Source of the DNA: an uncultured Sutterella sp.
GTDB lineage: Bacteria; Pseudomonadota; Gammaproteobacteria; Burkholderiales; Burkholderiaceae_F
NCBI GenBank assembly: GCA_949282745.1
Contig: CASDQM010000025.1
Location: 1 to 63,253, forward strand
DNA length: 63,253 nucleotides
Direction: 5' to 3'
Positions 8,200-16,751 of the stretch are shown one piece after another. Below the pieces are notes generated by a model. That model was not told where the DNA came from. It was given only the letters and a program-made list of their open reading frames with translations, and did not search any database. How positions within the stretch are numbered: position 1 is the stretch's first letter; each line of letters begins with the position of its first letter. A program made the translations under genes and the position numbers.

Positions 8200-8799
8200 T
8201 TACTTGTTGAAGGCGGGCGAGGCGGCGCGCAGATAGACGTACATCGAATAGATCGTGAGGACCGCGGCGATCCAGATGAGGATCGTGCCGATGAAGGAGA
8301 CGGAGATCTTCACGCCTTCGACCGTGATCGGATCCCACCAGAGAAGCATCGGGATCGCGGTCATCTGGGCGATCGTCTTGATCTTGCCGAACCAGTTCAC
8401 CTTGACGCGTCCGGATTCGCCCACCTTCGCCATCCATTCGCGAAGGGCCGAAACCGTGATTTCGCGGCCGATGATGATGAAGGCGACGAGCATGTCGAGT
8501 CGTTCCAACCCCACGAGCGCGATGAGCGCCATCGAGACGATGAGCTTGTCCGCGACCGGATCGAGGAAGGCCCCCATGTCGGTCGCCCAACCTTCGTAGC
8601 GTCGGGCGAGATAGCCGTCGAGCGCGTCGGTGGTCGCCGCCACGACGAAGGTGATGCAGGCGATGACGTTGATCCAGTGCGCGTCGATGATTTTCGTCGG
8701 GACGTAGAAGACGCCGACGGCGATGGGAATCATGGCGATTCGGGCCCAAGTGAGAACCATCGGAACGTTGATGGAGACGGGCGGTTTCAAGCGGGGCAT
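8200..8799 (-). CDS. pgsA: CDP-diacylglycerol-glycerol-3-phosphate 3-phosphatidyltransferase
   Basis: A 199-residue inner-membrane enzyme that makes phosphatidylglycerol phosphate, the committed step to phosphatidylglycerol and cardiolipin. The CDP-alcohol phosphotransferase signature D-x2-D-G-x2-A-R-x8-G-x3-D-x3-D is complete: DALDGYLARRYEGWATDMG, then AFLDPVADKL (about residues 53-82). Several hydrophobic helices follow. It lies 39 bp downstream of uvrC on the same strand, the usual proteobacterial order uvrC-pgsA, so the two are probably cotranscribed. Confidence 0.93.
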   Translation of the reverse strand: MPRLKPPVSINVPMVLTWARIAMIPIAVGVFYVPTKIIDAHWINVIACITFVVAATTDALDGYLARRYEGWATDMGAFLDPVADKLIVSMALIALVGLERLDMLVAFIIIGREITVSALREWMAKVGESGRVKVNWFGKIKTIAQMTAIPMLLWWDPITVEGVKISVSFIGTILIWIAAVLTIYSMYVYLRAASPAFNK

Positions 8800-8838
8800 G
8801 ATGGATGAAAAAAGTTTGTGGGACGGGGTTTTGTAAGA

Positions 8839-10833
8839 TTACTCGATTTTCGGGGCCGCACCCTCGTGCAACTGGGCATAAATTCGTTCCGCGAGACTCC
8901 GGCTGATGCCTTCGCACTTGGCGATGTCTTCGGCGGAAGCGTTTTTGAGCTGCCGCATGCCGCCGAAGTGCGTCAAAAGCTTCGCACGGCGCTTGGGTCC
9001 GATCCCCTCGAGATCCTCGAGGCGCGAGGTGTTGCGGGTCTTCGCGCGTTTGGCGCGCATCCCCGTGATCGCGAATCGGTGCGCTTCGTCGCGGATTTCG
9101 GCGATGAGCATGAGAGCCTTCGAGAGGGACCCGAGAACGAGGGGTTCGCGCGCGACGCCGTCGATCTTCGGAAAGATCAGGGTTTCAAGCCCGGTCTTTC
9201 GGCCTTCGCCCTTGGCGACGCCGACGATCACGGACAAATCGAGTCCGAGTTCGGTGAAGACCTGACGGGCCATTTCGACCTGGCCACGTCCGCCGTCGAC
9301 GAGAACGACGTCGGGCAATTCCGCCTCTCCGCGCGTGACGGGGAGATAGCGGCGCTCGAGAACCTGCCGCATGGCGGCGTAGTCGTCGCCCGGCGTCACG
9401 TCGCGGATCGTAAAGCGCCGATAGAGGTTCGACTGCATGCGCCCTTCAAGGTAGACGACACAGCTCGCCTGCGTGGCTTCGCCCGCCGTGTGCGAAATGT
9501 CGAAGCATTCGACCCGGAACTTCATCGGATCGCCGTCCTTGGGTTCGATTTCGAGAACTTCGAGAAGATCCTTGAGGCGCGCCTCGCGGCTTCCCTCTTC
9601 CGAAATGTGGCGCGCAAGCGCAATCGACGCCCCCTGCACGCACATCTCCAACCAGCGCCTGCGCGTTTCGCGCGGCTCCGTGACGACGCTCACGCGCCGT
9701 CCGGCGCGCTCGGAAAGAAGCGCCGAGAGGCGTTCGGCCCAGTCCTTTTCGCCTTCAAAAGGCTCGGTGATGAGGACCGTCGGAATTTCCTGATCGCAGT
9801 AGTGCTGCGCGACGAAGGCTTCGAGGATTTCACCCTTTTCGGGCATGAGTTGCTCGCGAACGACGCCCTTCGGGAAGATCGGACGGTCGCCCAGGTGACG
9901 GCCCCCGCGCACCATGGCGAGGTTCACGCAGATCGTTCCGCCCGAGACCGCGACCGCCACGATGTCGGCATTCGTGTCGCCGCCCGTCGTTTCGATCGCC
10001 TGGCTCTGCTGCAGGGTCGTGAGCGCCGCGATGCGGTCGCGAAAGACGGCCGCGCGCTCGAACTCCCACTTTTCCGACGCCTGCCACATCTGCCGCTCGT
10101 ACTCTTCGACGACTTCGCGGGTGCGGCCTTCCAAAAAGGCGGCCGCGCGCTCGCAGTCGCGCGCGTAGTCTTCGCGCGAGATGAGTCCCACGCAGGGGGC
10201 CGTGCAGCGCCCGATCTGTCCCAAAAGACAGGCGCGGGTGCGGTTTTGGAAGACGGCGTTTTCGCAGGTCCGAAGCCCGAAGACCTTCTGCATGATCTGA
10301 ATCGCGTCGCGCACGGCGCCCGAGTTCGGATAGGGCCCGAAAAAGCGCGAGCGCCGGTCGACGCCGCCCCGGTAGTAGGAAAGACGCGGGAAGTCTTCGG
10401 GACCGAGCTTCACGTAGGGGTAGCTCTTGTCGTCGCGAAAGAGAATGTTGTACTTCGGGTGAAGCGACTTGATGAGATTGTTTTCGAGAAGCAGCGCTTC
10501 GGCTTCCGAGCGCGTCACGGTGGTTTCGAGCCTGGCGATCTGGCTCACCATGATGCGGATGCGCGGCGACAGATCCGACTTCTGAAAGTAGGAGCTCACG
10601 CGCTTTTTGAGGTCGCGCGCCTTCCCGACGTAGAGACAGCGTCCCTCCGCGTCGAAATAGCGGTAGCATCCCGGCAGATTCGGGAGCGTCCTCAGTTCCG
10701 CCTTCGCGTCGAAGGCCTTGACTTCGGGTTCGTTAGCCAACCCTTCTCCCGCCTCGTCTTCCGTTCGGTCGGGAGCGGGGCCGGAGGCCTCGGCCGTTTC
10801 GATTTTCTGTTCGTCGGTCTCAGTCATGCGCAT
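8839..10833 (-). CDS. uvrC: Excinuclease ABC subunit C
   Basis: A 664-residue nuclease subunit that makes both incisions in nucleotide excision repair. After an acidic, low-complexity N-terminal extension of about 45 residues comes the GIY-YIG domain ([11 protein letters not shown], then [18 protein letters not shown]), the zinc-type Cys cluster region, a UVR motif mid-protein ([20 protein letters not shown]), the RNase H-like second nuclease domain, and a C-terminal helix-hairpin-helix pair ([20 protein letters not shown]). All parts expected of UvrC are present. The start could also be the ATG at 10827; the difference is two residues. It is divergent from earP. Confidence 0.96.
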   Translation of the reverse strand: MRMTETDEQKIETAEASGPAPDRTEDEAGEGLANEPEVKAFDAKAELRTLPNLPGCYRYFDAEGRCLYVGKARDLKKRVSSYFQKSDLSPRIRIMVSQIARLETTVTRSEAEALLLENNLIKSLHPKYNILFRDDKSYPYVKLGPEDFPRLSYYRGGVDRRSRFFGPYPNSGAVRDAIQIMQKVFGLRTCENAVFQNRTRACLLGQIGRCTAPCVGLISREDYARDCERAAAFLEGRTREVVEEYERQMWQASEKWEFERAAVFRDRIAALTTLQQSQAIETTGGDTNADIVAVAVSGGTICVNLAMVRGGRHLGDRPIFPKGVVREQLMPEKGEILEAFVAQHYCDQEIPTVLITEPFEGEKDWAERLSALLSERAGRRVSVVTEPRETRRRWLEMCVQGASIALARHISEEGSREARLKDLLEVLEIEPKDGDPMKFRVECFDISHTAGEATQASCVVYLEGRMQSNLYRRFTIRDVTPGDDYAAMRQVLERRYLPVTRGEAELPDVVLVDGGRGQVEMARQVFTELGLDLSVIVGVAKGEGRKTGLETLIFPKIDGVAREPLVLGSLSKALMLIAEIRDEAHRFAITGMRAKRAKTRNTSRLEDLEGIGPKRRAKLLTHFGGMRQLKNASAEDIAKCEGISRSLAERIYAQLHEGAAPKIE

Positions 10834-10909
10834 CTGGAAAGGACGGCGTCCCTGCGCGGACGCCCGAAACTCGGGTATTGTAGCGGCTCAAACTTCCAAA
10901 AGGACCGCC

Positions 10910-12010
10910 ATGCAGCCCCGATCCGTACAGATTTTCTGCCGCATCATCGACAATTTCGGCGATGCGGGCGTCACCCTGCGCGTTGCGCGCCGTTTTCTCT
11001 CGGAAGGCGTCGAGCCGCTTCTCATTTCGGACCACCTTGAAGTCCTCGCGAAACTTCTGCCGGGACTCGATTCCTCGGCGCCGCGCTCCGTGGTCGACGG
11101 CATCGGCGTCGCCGACTGGGACGCCTTCGCGGCCGACCCCGACGCCCCCGCGGACCTGGTCTTGGAAACCTTCGGCTGCCGCCTTCCCGAGAAATTCGAG
11201 GAGCGCATGGCCGAGACGCCCCCTAAGCTCACGATGAACCTCGACTATCTGAGCGCTGAAGACTGGGTGGAATCCTGCCACGGCGTCTGGGGCCTGCACC
11301 CGACGCTCCCCATCCGAAAGCTCTGGTACTTCCCGGGCTTCACCGACCGCACGGGCGGGCTCACGATCGAGCCCGACAACGAAGACCGCCGCGCGGCCTT
11401 CGATCGGGAAGCGTTTCTGCGCTCGCTCGGGGTTGAACACCCTGAGCGCCCGACGCTCTACTTCTTCCTCTATCCCACGAACGACGTGGCCGCCTGGGCG
11501 CGGGCGCTCCTTTCTATCGAAACGCCTTTGAACGTTCTCCTTGCGCCGGGCGCGGGCACGGATGCGCTCCGAGATGCCCTGTCCGCCGCACCGCACCCGC
11601 ACCGGGTGATTGCGACGCCCTTTGTCGAGCAGCCGCTCTTTGACCGCTATCTCTGGGCCGCGGACGGCGTCATCATCCGCGGTGAAGACAGCTTCGTGCG
11701 CGCCCAGCTCTCGGGGACGCCCCTTTTCTGGGCCACCTATCCGACCGAAGACAAGGCGCACGAAATCAAGTTCGAGGCCTGGGCCGCGCGCGTGAACGCG
11801 GTCTTGGAAAACAAGGACGTGGCCGAAAGCCTGGCCTTGAACCGCGCCTGGCTCGAAGGCAAGGCCGCGGACCGGGATCTTGCGGCCTGGGTCGGAAAGC
11901 TTCCCGATCTTCGCCGGGCCTGGGCGCCCTGGCGTGCGTCCCTTTTCGCCCGCAAAGAGCTCGTGCGCGGCATGCTCGAGCGCTATGAAGTAGAGACGAA
12001 GGGAGCGTGA
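10910..12010 (+). CDS. earP: EF-P arginine rhamnosyltransferase
   Basis: A 366-residue GT-B type glycosyltransferase that transfers rhamnose from dTDP-rhamnose to Arg32 of elongation factor P. This is inferred from family features (N-terminal IFCRIIDNFGDAGVTLRVAR, central LYFFLYPTND, C-terminal GEDSFVRAQLSGTPLFW) and from the efp gene 2.1 kb downstream, which encodes Arg at residue 32. The start at 10910 follows AAAAGGACC and is preferred over the longer frame that overlaps uvrC. In most genomes earP and efp are adjacent; here two genes separate them. An inverted repeat at 12012-12085 follows the stop. Confidence 0.93.
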   Translation: MQPRSVQIFCRIIDNFGDAGVTLRVARRFLSEGVEPLLISDHLEVLAKLLPGLDSSAPRSVVDGIGVADWDAFAADPDAPADLVLETFGCRLPEKFEERMAETPPKLTMNLDYLSAEDWVESCHGVWGLHPTLPIRKLWYFPGFTDRTGGLTIEPDNEDRRAAFDREAFLRSLGVEHPERPTLYFFLYPTNDVAAWARALLSIETPLNVLLAPGAGTDALRDALSAAPHPHRVIATPFVEQPLFDRYLWAADGVIIRGEDSFVRAQLSGTPLFWATYPTEDKAHEIKFEAWAARVNAVLENKDVAESLALNRAWLEGKAADRDLAAWVGKLPDLRRAWAPWRASLFARKELVRGMLERYEVETKGA

Positions 12011-12011
12011 A

Positions 12012-12085
12012 AAGGTAAAGCGTTCGTAAAGCTTTGCCGGCAAAATGTTTCCTTTTCGGCCTCATCTTTACCCTCGCTTTACCTT
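12012..12085. promoter_or_regulatory. Widely spaced 11-bp inverted repeat between earP and the reductase gene
   Basis: AAGGTAAAGCG (12012-12022) recurs as its exact reverse complement CGCTTTACCTT (12075-12085), with an extra CTTTACC copy at 12066-12072. The spacing is too wide for a simple terminator. A pair of operator half-sites or a long-range RNA stem ahead of the reductase gene is possible. Confidence 0.35.
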
Positions 12086-12109
12086 CCATAGGGCCCCCTA
12101 ATTTTCGCC

Positions 12110-12118
12110 TGCTACATT
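12110..12118 (+). promoter_or_regulatory. Extended -10 promoter element for the ferric-reductase-like gene
   Basis: TGCTACATT (12110-12118) matches an extended -10 element (TGn plus TACATT) 33 bp before the ATG at 12151. No clear -35 is seen. The same TGCTA-type core recurs upstream of efp and metQ and between cas12c and cas1. Confidence 0.4.
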
Positions 12119-12150
12119 CTCTTGCAAGACATAACACAAAGGAGAATGTC

Positions 12151-13476
12151 ATGAGAATGCGGCGCATCGTTTGGGGTTTTGCCGCGGCAACGACCGCGGC
12201 CTGGCTCTTCGGTCTTTGGGCGGATCCGCCCGCCATGAACGGGCGGGGCATTTCGCACGAGGTCTTCTATTGGAACGGCGTTCTCGCCTGGGGGTTCATG
12301 GCGATGACGATCGTCATCGCCGCTCGTCCCGCATGGCTCGAGCGCGTGACGAAGACGCCGCTTGACGAACTCTACCGCTGGCACCGCACGCTCGGCTTCT
12401 GGGCGCTCGGCCTCTCGGTCGTGCACTGGGTGACGAAGACCCTCATGCAGCCGATCCTTTCGCTCATGACACTCGAGCCCGTCCCCAAGATTGTGCGCGG
12501 CGAGCTCGCCGGGTTCGATCTCTTCTGGTCGCAACTGCGGGGCTTTTCGGTCGAATCGTCGATCTGGGCGACGGCCGTCGCGCTTCTCTTGGGTGCCATG
12601 GTCTTCGCGAAGGCGATCCGCTACACGAAGTGGCTTCTCTGGCACAAGCTCTTCTCGGTCCTCTTCATTGTTCTTTCCGTTCACTCGATCCGACTCATGG
12701 ATCCGGCCGACGCCTTCCTGCCCTTGGGTTGGATCAACATCGCCATGACGCTCGTCGGGCTCTGGTATTCCGTCGTACTGCTCGTGCGCGGCGCCGGACG
12801 CGAAAAGACCTTGAAGGCGGCCGTCACCGACGTGCGAGTCGACCGCGACGTCACGCTGCTCACCGTCCGTCCGGAAAAACCGCTTGCCGTTCGACCGGGC
12901 GAATTCGCCTTCCTCGCAACGGAGGGCGAGGAAAAGCATCCGTTTTCGGTCGCGTCGGTGCGTCCCGACGGCACGCTCCTCTTTGCCGTGAAGGCTTTGG
13001 GCGACTACACGGCGAACACCGTCCCGACGATCGCGCCGGGCGACGAAGTGACCGTCGAAGGACCCTGGGGCGCCTTCACGCCCGCCTTCCTCGAGGCAAA
13101 TGAAAAGGACGGAGCCCGGCACGAAGTCTGGGTGGCGGGCGGCGTCGGCATCGCGCCCTTCTGCGCCTGGCTCGAGTCGGCCGCGAAACGGGAAGGCGCC
13201 GCGCCCTGCGCGAAGCTTGTCTGGTGCATCCGCGACCGAGCGGCGGAGCCGCTCATCGGCAGAATCGAGTGGCTCGCCAAGCAGACGGGCGTCGACCTCG
13301 AGGTGGTGGAGTCGAAAGTCTCGCGGCTCGACGCGACGACCCTCTTCCGGGATCGTCTCCCCGAAAGCCTCTCGCTCTGCGCGGGCGCGGGACTCTCGGA
13401 GAGCGTGATCGACGCCTACCTGAAGGCCGGAGGCAAGCGCTCCGCCGTGCGGCGCGAACACTTCGACTGGCGCTAG
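12151..13476 (+). CDS. Ferric-reductase-like transmembrane flavoprotein (FRD/FNR fusion)
   Basis: A 441-residue protein with two parts. Residues about 1-225 form a six-helix membrane domain with paired His residues likely to bind haem (LYRWHRTLGF, LSVVHW, WLLWHKLFSVLF, LSVHS). Residues about 230-441 form a ferredoxin-reductase-type FAD/NAD(P) module (RPGEFAFLAT, HPFSVASVRPDG, EGPWGAF, then VAGGVGIAPFCAWL for the nucleotide-binding loop). Such proteins pass electrons from NAD(P)H across the membrane to iron or another acceptor. The start at 12151 follows AAAGGAGAATGTC. It lies between earP and efp with no obvious functional link. Confidence 0.85.
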   Translation: MRMRRIVWGFAAATTAAWLFGLWADPPAMNGRGISHEVFYWNGVLAWGFMAMTIVIAARPAWLERVTKTPLDELYRWHRTLGFWALGLSVVHWVTKTLMQPILSLMTLEPVPKIVRGELAGFDLFWSQLRGFSVESSIWATAVALLLGAMVFAKAIRYTKWLLWHKLFSVLFIVLSVHSIRLMDPADAFLPLGWINIAMTLVGLWYSVVLLVRGAGREKTLKAAVTDVRVDRDVTLLTVRPEKPLAVRPGEFAFLATEGEEKHPFSVASVRPDGTLLFAVKALGDYTANTVPTIAPGDEVTVEGPWGAFTPAFLEANEKDGARHEVWVAGGVGIAPFCAWLESAAKREGAAPCAKLVWCIRDRAAEPLIGRIEWLAKQTGVDLEVVESKVSRLDATTLFRDRLPESLSLCAGAGLSESVIDAYLKAGGKRSAVRREHFDWR

Positions 13477-13485
13477 CGGACTCGA

Positions 13486-13523
13486 AAGAGCCGTCCCGAA
13501 GGGTTACCTGACGGACGGCCTTT
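13486..13523 (+). terminator. Intrinsic terminator after the reductase gene
   Basis: GCCGTCC (13490-13496) pairs with GGACGGC (13513-13519) and the downstream CTTTC completes a short T-tract; flanking AAAG/CTTT can extend the stem. Confidence 0.6.
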
Positions 13524-13591
13524 CGCGTACCTTCGGACAGCTTGCTCGGTTCCGTCGGTCAGGCGACAATGGCGGTGCAGGAGATTGAAGC

Positions 13592-13993
13592 ATGTTCCAA
13601 AAAATCGCGGTCGGCACCCTCGCCTTTGTTCTCTCGATCGTTTTCATCGTGACGGCCGCGGGCCGCGTCGCCGCCCAAGGCTGGGAAAAAGCGTTGCCCG
13701 AACTTGCAGCCGTGACCGTCGCGGCGGTCGCCTACGCGTTCGGACTGCGGCTTTTGGGAGGCTTGTGCTTTGCCCAGCTTCGGAACGCCCGCCTGCGGCG
13801 CATCGTCTCGCTAGCCCTGCAGTACTCGGTCTCCGTCGCGGCCTGCGTCGGGCTCATCGACCTGGCGCTTCAGCCGGAATGGACGGACAGCGCTATGCTC
13901 TTGAGCGACCTCTCCACTTTCCTTGCCGCCCACGCCTTCGCGTGCTTCTTCCTCTTGGTCTGGCGCGTCGTCGACCTCCTCGTCGAGCGGTGA
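13592..13993 (+). CDS. Small integral membrane protein of unknown function
   Basis: A 133-residue hydrophobic protein with about four predicted membrane helices (approximately residues 5-26, 38-58, 71-93 and 107-127) and no recognised domain. It is preceded by a weak ribosome-binding site (AGGAGATTGAAGC) and lies between the reductase gene and efp on the same strand. I do not recognise a family; its position in the earP-efp interval is the only clue. Confidence 0.6.
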   Translation: MFQKIAVGTLAFVLSIVFIVTAAGRVAAQGWEKALPELAAVTVAAVAYAFGLRLLGGLCFAQLRNARLRRIVSLALQYSVSVAACVGLIDLALQPEWTDSAMLLSDLSTFLAAHAFACFFLLVWRVVDLLVER

Positions 13994-14050
13994 GGCAAAC
14001 CACCCGAAATGCCGCGCGTTTTCGGGCTCGAGCAAGGCGCGCCGCTTTTT

Positions 14051-14058
14051 GCTAGAAT
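14051..14058 (+). promoter_or_regulatory. efp: Extended -10 promoter element of efp
   Basis: TGCTAGAAT (14050-14058, TAGAAT core at 14053-14058) lies about 93 bp before the efp ATG, implying a leader of about 85 nt. The leader contains a self-complementary GTCCGGAC (14091-14098) and an A/T-rich stretch before the start codon. No good -35 is seen. Confidence 0.45.
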
Positions 14059-14151
14059 AGCGCGTTGCTCTGACACCCTGCGGACGGACTGTCCGGACGC
14101 ACGGTCCTCCTTTCCCCTAAGCAATTTTTTGCACAAACAGGATTTACTCGA

Positions 14152-14709
14152 ATGAAAACCGCACAGGAACTGCGCCTTGGCAACGTCTTCATGGTTGGCA
14201 AGGATCCGATGGTCGTTGTGAAGTCGGAATACTCGAAGGGCGGCCGCGGCGCCTCCGTCGTGAAGATGAAGATGAAGAACCTTCTCACGAACGCCACGAC
14301 CGAAACGGTCTTCCGCGCCGACGACAAGTTTGAAGACCTCATCCTCGAACGCAAGGAAGTCACGTACTCCTACTTCGCCGATCCGCACTACGTCTGGATG
14401 GACGAAGAGTACAACCAGTACGAAGTCGAAGCCGACGTCATGTCCGAAGCCCTCAAGTACCTTGAGGACGGCATGCAGGCCGAATGCGTCTTCTACGAAG
14501 GCCGCGCCATCTCGATCGAACTCCCGACGATTCTCGTTCGCGAAATCACCTACACGGAACCCGCCGTCAAGGGCGACACCTCCGGCAAGGTCATGAAGCC
14601 CGCCAAGATCGCCACGGGTTACGAACTCGCCGTTCCGGCCTTCGTCGAAACGGGCGACAAGATCGAAATCGACACGCGCACGGGCGAATACCGCAACCGC
14701 GTGAAGTAA
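14152..14709 (+). CDS. efp: Elongation factor P
   Basis: A 185-residue translation factor that relieves ribosome stalling at polyproline. It has the KOW-like N-domain followed by two OB domains; the C-terminal signature ([18 protein letters not shown]) is intact. The modified residue in the loop SKGGRGAS is Arg at position 32, the type glycosylated by EarP, rather than the Lys used by the EpmA route. This agrees with earP upstream. The start fits the usual N-terminus of the family, and a strong terminator follows. Confidence 0.97.
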   Translation: MKTAQELRLGNVFMVGKDPMVVVKSEYSKGGRGASVVKMKMKNLLTNATTETVFRADDKFEDLILERKEVTYSYFADPHYVWMDEEYNQYEVEADVMSEALKYLEDGMQAECVFYEGRAISIELPTILVREITYTEPAVKGDTSGKVMKPAKIATGYELAVPAFVETGDKIEIDTRTGEYRNRVK

Positions 14710-14746
14710 TTTCGACGGAATGACTCCCCTCCGGGAGTTTCCGCAC

Positions 14747-14788
14747 AAGCGAAGACCCCGCGAATTGTTCCGCGGGGTTTCGCTTTTT
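14747..14788 (+). terminator. Intrinsic terminator of efp
   Basis: A long stem, AAGCGAAGACCCCGCG (14747-14762) with the complementary CGCGGGGTTTCGCTT from 14771, ends in TTTTT (to 14788). Confidence 0.9.
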
Positions 14789-14828
14789 CGGGCACAATGT
14801 TCTCTCCTCTCCGTATTCCCGACACGCC

Positions 14829-15245
14829 ATGAACATCCAGAAAGACAACGAAATGTACATGCGCATCGCGCTCATCACGGCCGAGCGCAGCTACGCGCGC
14901 CGCCTCAAGGTGGGCTGCGTCATCGTGAAGAACCACTCGATCATTTCCTTCGGCTGGAACGGCATGCCCACGGGCTACGACAACTGCTGCGAAATGGAGG
15001 TGAACGGCGAACTCGTCACGCGCCCTGAAGTGCAGCACGCGGAATTGAACGCCATCGCGAAGCTCGCGGAAAACGGATACTCCTCGAAGGGCGCGTCGAT
15101 CTTCATCACGCACAGCCCCTGCATTCACTGCGCGCTTCTCATTCAGAAGTGCGGGATCACCGACGTCTACTATCACGAGCTCTACCGCTCCGGGGACGGC
15201 CTCGAATTCCTGCGCCGCGCCGGCATCGGCGTGCATCAGCTGTGA
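14829..15245 (+). CDS. dCMP deaminase family protein (ComEB-like)
   Basis: A 138-residue zinc-dependent deaminase. The catalytic motif HAELNAIAKL (H-A-E, about residue 76) and the zinc ligands in HSPCIHCALLI (P-C-x-x-C, about residue 98) are both intact. N-terminal RRLKVGCVIVKN and GWNGMPTGYDNCCE match dCMP deaminases, which convert dCMP to dUMP for thymidylate synthesis. It is flanked by terminators on both sides, so it is probably a single-gene transcript. Confidence 0.9.
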   Translation: MNIQKDNEMYMRIALITAERSYARRLKVGCVIVKNHSIISFGWNGMPTGYDNCCEMEVNGELVTRPEVQHAELNAIAKLAENGYSSKGASIFITHSPCIHCALLIQKCGITDVYYHELYRSGDGLEFLRRAGIGVHQL

Positions 15246-15265
15246 TCGGCCCGAATCCCGCGAAG

Positions 15266-15297
15266 GCCCGTTCCGAAAACGAAGGAACGGGCTTTTT
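15266..15297 (+). terminator. Intrinsic terminator after the dCMP deaminase gene
   Basis: GCCCGTTCC (15266-15274) pairs exactly with GGAACGGGC (15284-15292), followed by TTTTTC. Confidence 0.9.
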
Positions 15298-15458
15298 CGT
15301 CTTCCCCGCCCCCTCTTCCCTCCGACAAAACCCTCCCCTCGCCTGCAACCGCGCAGTTTTTCTAGGCAAAGAGCCTTAGCCGAAGTTTTCGGGCGCTCCG
15401 CTATGATGGATTTTGTGTGTGCCGACGCCACAGTCGGCCGCACTTCTCCACCCTCACC

Positions 15459-15502
15459 CTTTTCATCGACATGTCCGGTCGAGCGGCCATGTCGACGAAA
15501 AG
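15459..15502 (+). promoter_or_regulatory. Long imperfect hairpin in the leader of the carrier-GGT operon
   Basis: CTTTTCATCGACATG (15459-15473) is the reverse complement of CATGTCGACGAAAAG (15488-15502) with one mismatch, around a 14-nt loop. It ends 29 bp before the ATG at 15532. There is no T-run, so it is more likely a leader RNA structure or a protein-binding palindrome than a terminator. Confidence 0.5.
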
Positions 15503-15531
15503 GCTCTTCCACCCTTCAGAGCGGAGTTCGT

Positions 15532-16707
15532 ATGTTCGAGAATACGTACTTTTTCCTCTTTATCTGTCTCCTTTTCTTCGGAATCGGCGACGTGCTGGGC
15601 GTGGCGACCAAAGCCAAGCTCTCCTCGGTCTTCGTGAGCCTCTTTCTCTTTTTGATCGGCTTCGTGACGGGCATCATCCCGCCCGACATCATCAAGGTCG
15701 CCGGTCTCTCGGAAATGGGCAAGTGGGCCACCTGCTTCATCGTCTTCAGCATGGGGACGACCATCAACCTGCGCGAACTTCTCGCCGAGTGGCGCACCGT
15801 CGCGACCGCCGTCCTCTCGATGCTCTCGCTCACCGTCGCGGGCTTCGCCCTCGTGCCCCTGATCGGGTATGAAGAAACGATCGTCGCGATCCCGATTCTG
15901 AACGGCGGCATCGTGGCGACCCAGATGATGACGACCGCGGCCATGGAACAGGGCTTCCAGATCGCCGCCGCCTTGGGCGCGATTCTCTACGCCGTGCAAA
16001 AGTTCGTCGGCACCCCGATCGCCTCCTACTTCGGTCTTCGCGAAGCGAACGCTCTGATCGAGGAATACCGTCGCACGGGCGTGCGTCCGCACTTCCCGGG
16101 TCAGGCCGTGCAGGAAGGCGAAAAGAAGCCCACCTTCTTTGAACGCCACAAGAAGTACTACGGCGCCTTCACGTCGCTTGCCCTCACGGCCACCTTTGCT
16201 TGGATCTCCTACCTGATCCAGCTCGGCACGGGTCTCTCCGCCACGATCTGGGCCCTCATCCTCGGCGCCGTCGTCTCCTACCTCGGCATCGTTCCGCCGA
16301 ACATCCTGAAGCACGCCAACTCCTCGGGGATCTTCAACATCGCCGTCTTCGCGTCGATCATCCCGTCGCTTGCGCTCATCAAGGTCGACGACCTCATCAC
16401 GCTCTCCTACGCCACGGTCGTCGTCTTCGTGCTCTCCGTCGCCGTGCTCTTCATCTTCTTCTACGTCCTTCCCTTCTGGAAGCTCATCGGCTCGCGCAAC
16501 CTCGCCATGGGCGTTGCGAGCTGCCAGCTCCTCGGCTTCCCGGCGACCTATCTGATCGCCAACGAAGTCGCGCAGGCCGCCGCCGAAACGGACGAAGAAA
16601 AGCAGATCATTCTCGACCGTCTGATGCCGAAGTACCTCGTGGGCGGCTTCTCCACCGTCACGACCTTCTCGGTCATCATCGCGGGCTTCTTTGTGCCGCT
16701 TCTCTGA
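15532..16707 (+). CDS. Multi-pass membrane carrier, possibly a sodium:glutamate symporter (GltS/ESS-like)
   Basis: A 391-residue protein with about ten hydrophobic helices and two Gly/Asn-rich re-entrant-like stretches (NGGIVATQMMTTAAMEQG in the first half, NSSGIFNIAVFASIIPS in the second). This two-fold arrangement resembles glutamate:Na+ symporters, but I cannot assign the family firmly. The start at 15532 follows GCGGAG. The next gene, 44 bp downstream, encodes gamma-glutamyltransferase, which releases glutamate from glutathione and gamma-glutamyl peptides; this supports a glutamate or gamma-glutamyl substrate. Confidence 0.6.
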   Translation: MFENTYFFLFICLLFFGIGDVLGVATKAKLSSVFVSLFLFLIGFVTGIIPPDIIKVAGLSEMGKWATCFIVFSMGTTINLRELLAEWRTVATAVLSMLSLTVAGFALVPLIGYEETIVAIPILNGGIVATQMMTTAAMEQGFQIAAALGAILYAVQKFVGTPIASYFGLREANALIEEYRRTGVRPHFPGQAVQEGEKKPTFFERHKKYYGAFTSLALTATFAWISYLIQLGTGLSATIWALILGAVVSYLGIVPPNILKHANSSGIFNIAVFASIIPSLALIKVDDLITLSYATVVVFVLSVAVLFIFFYVLPFWKLIGSRNLAMGVASCQLLGFPATYLIANEVAQAAAETDEEKQIILDRLMPKYLVGGFSTVTTFSVIIAGFFVPLL

Positions 16708-16751
16708 CGCACGCCATGACACAGGCAACGATTTTGTAAGGAACACGCATC

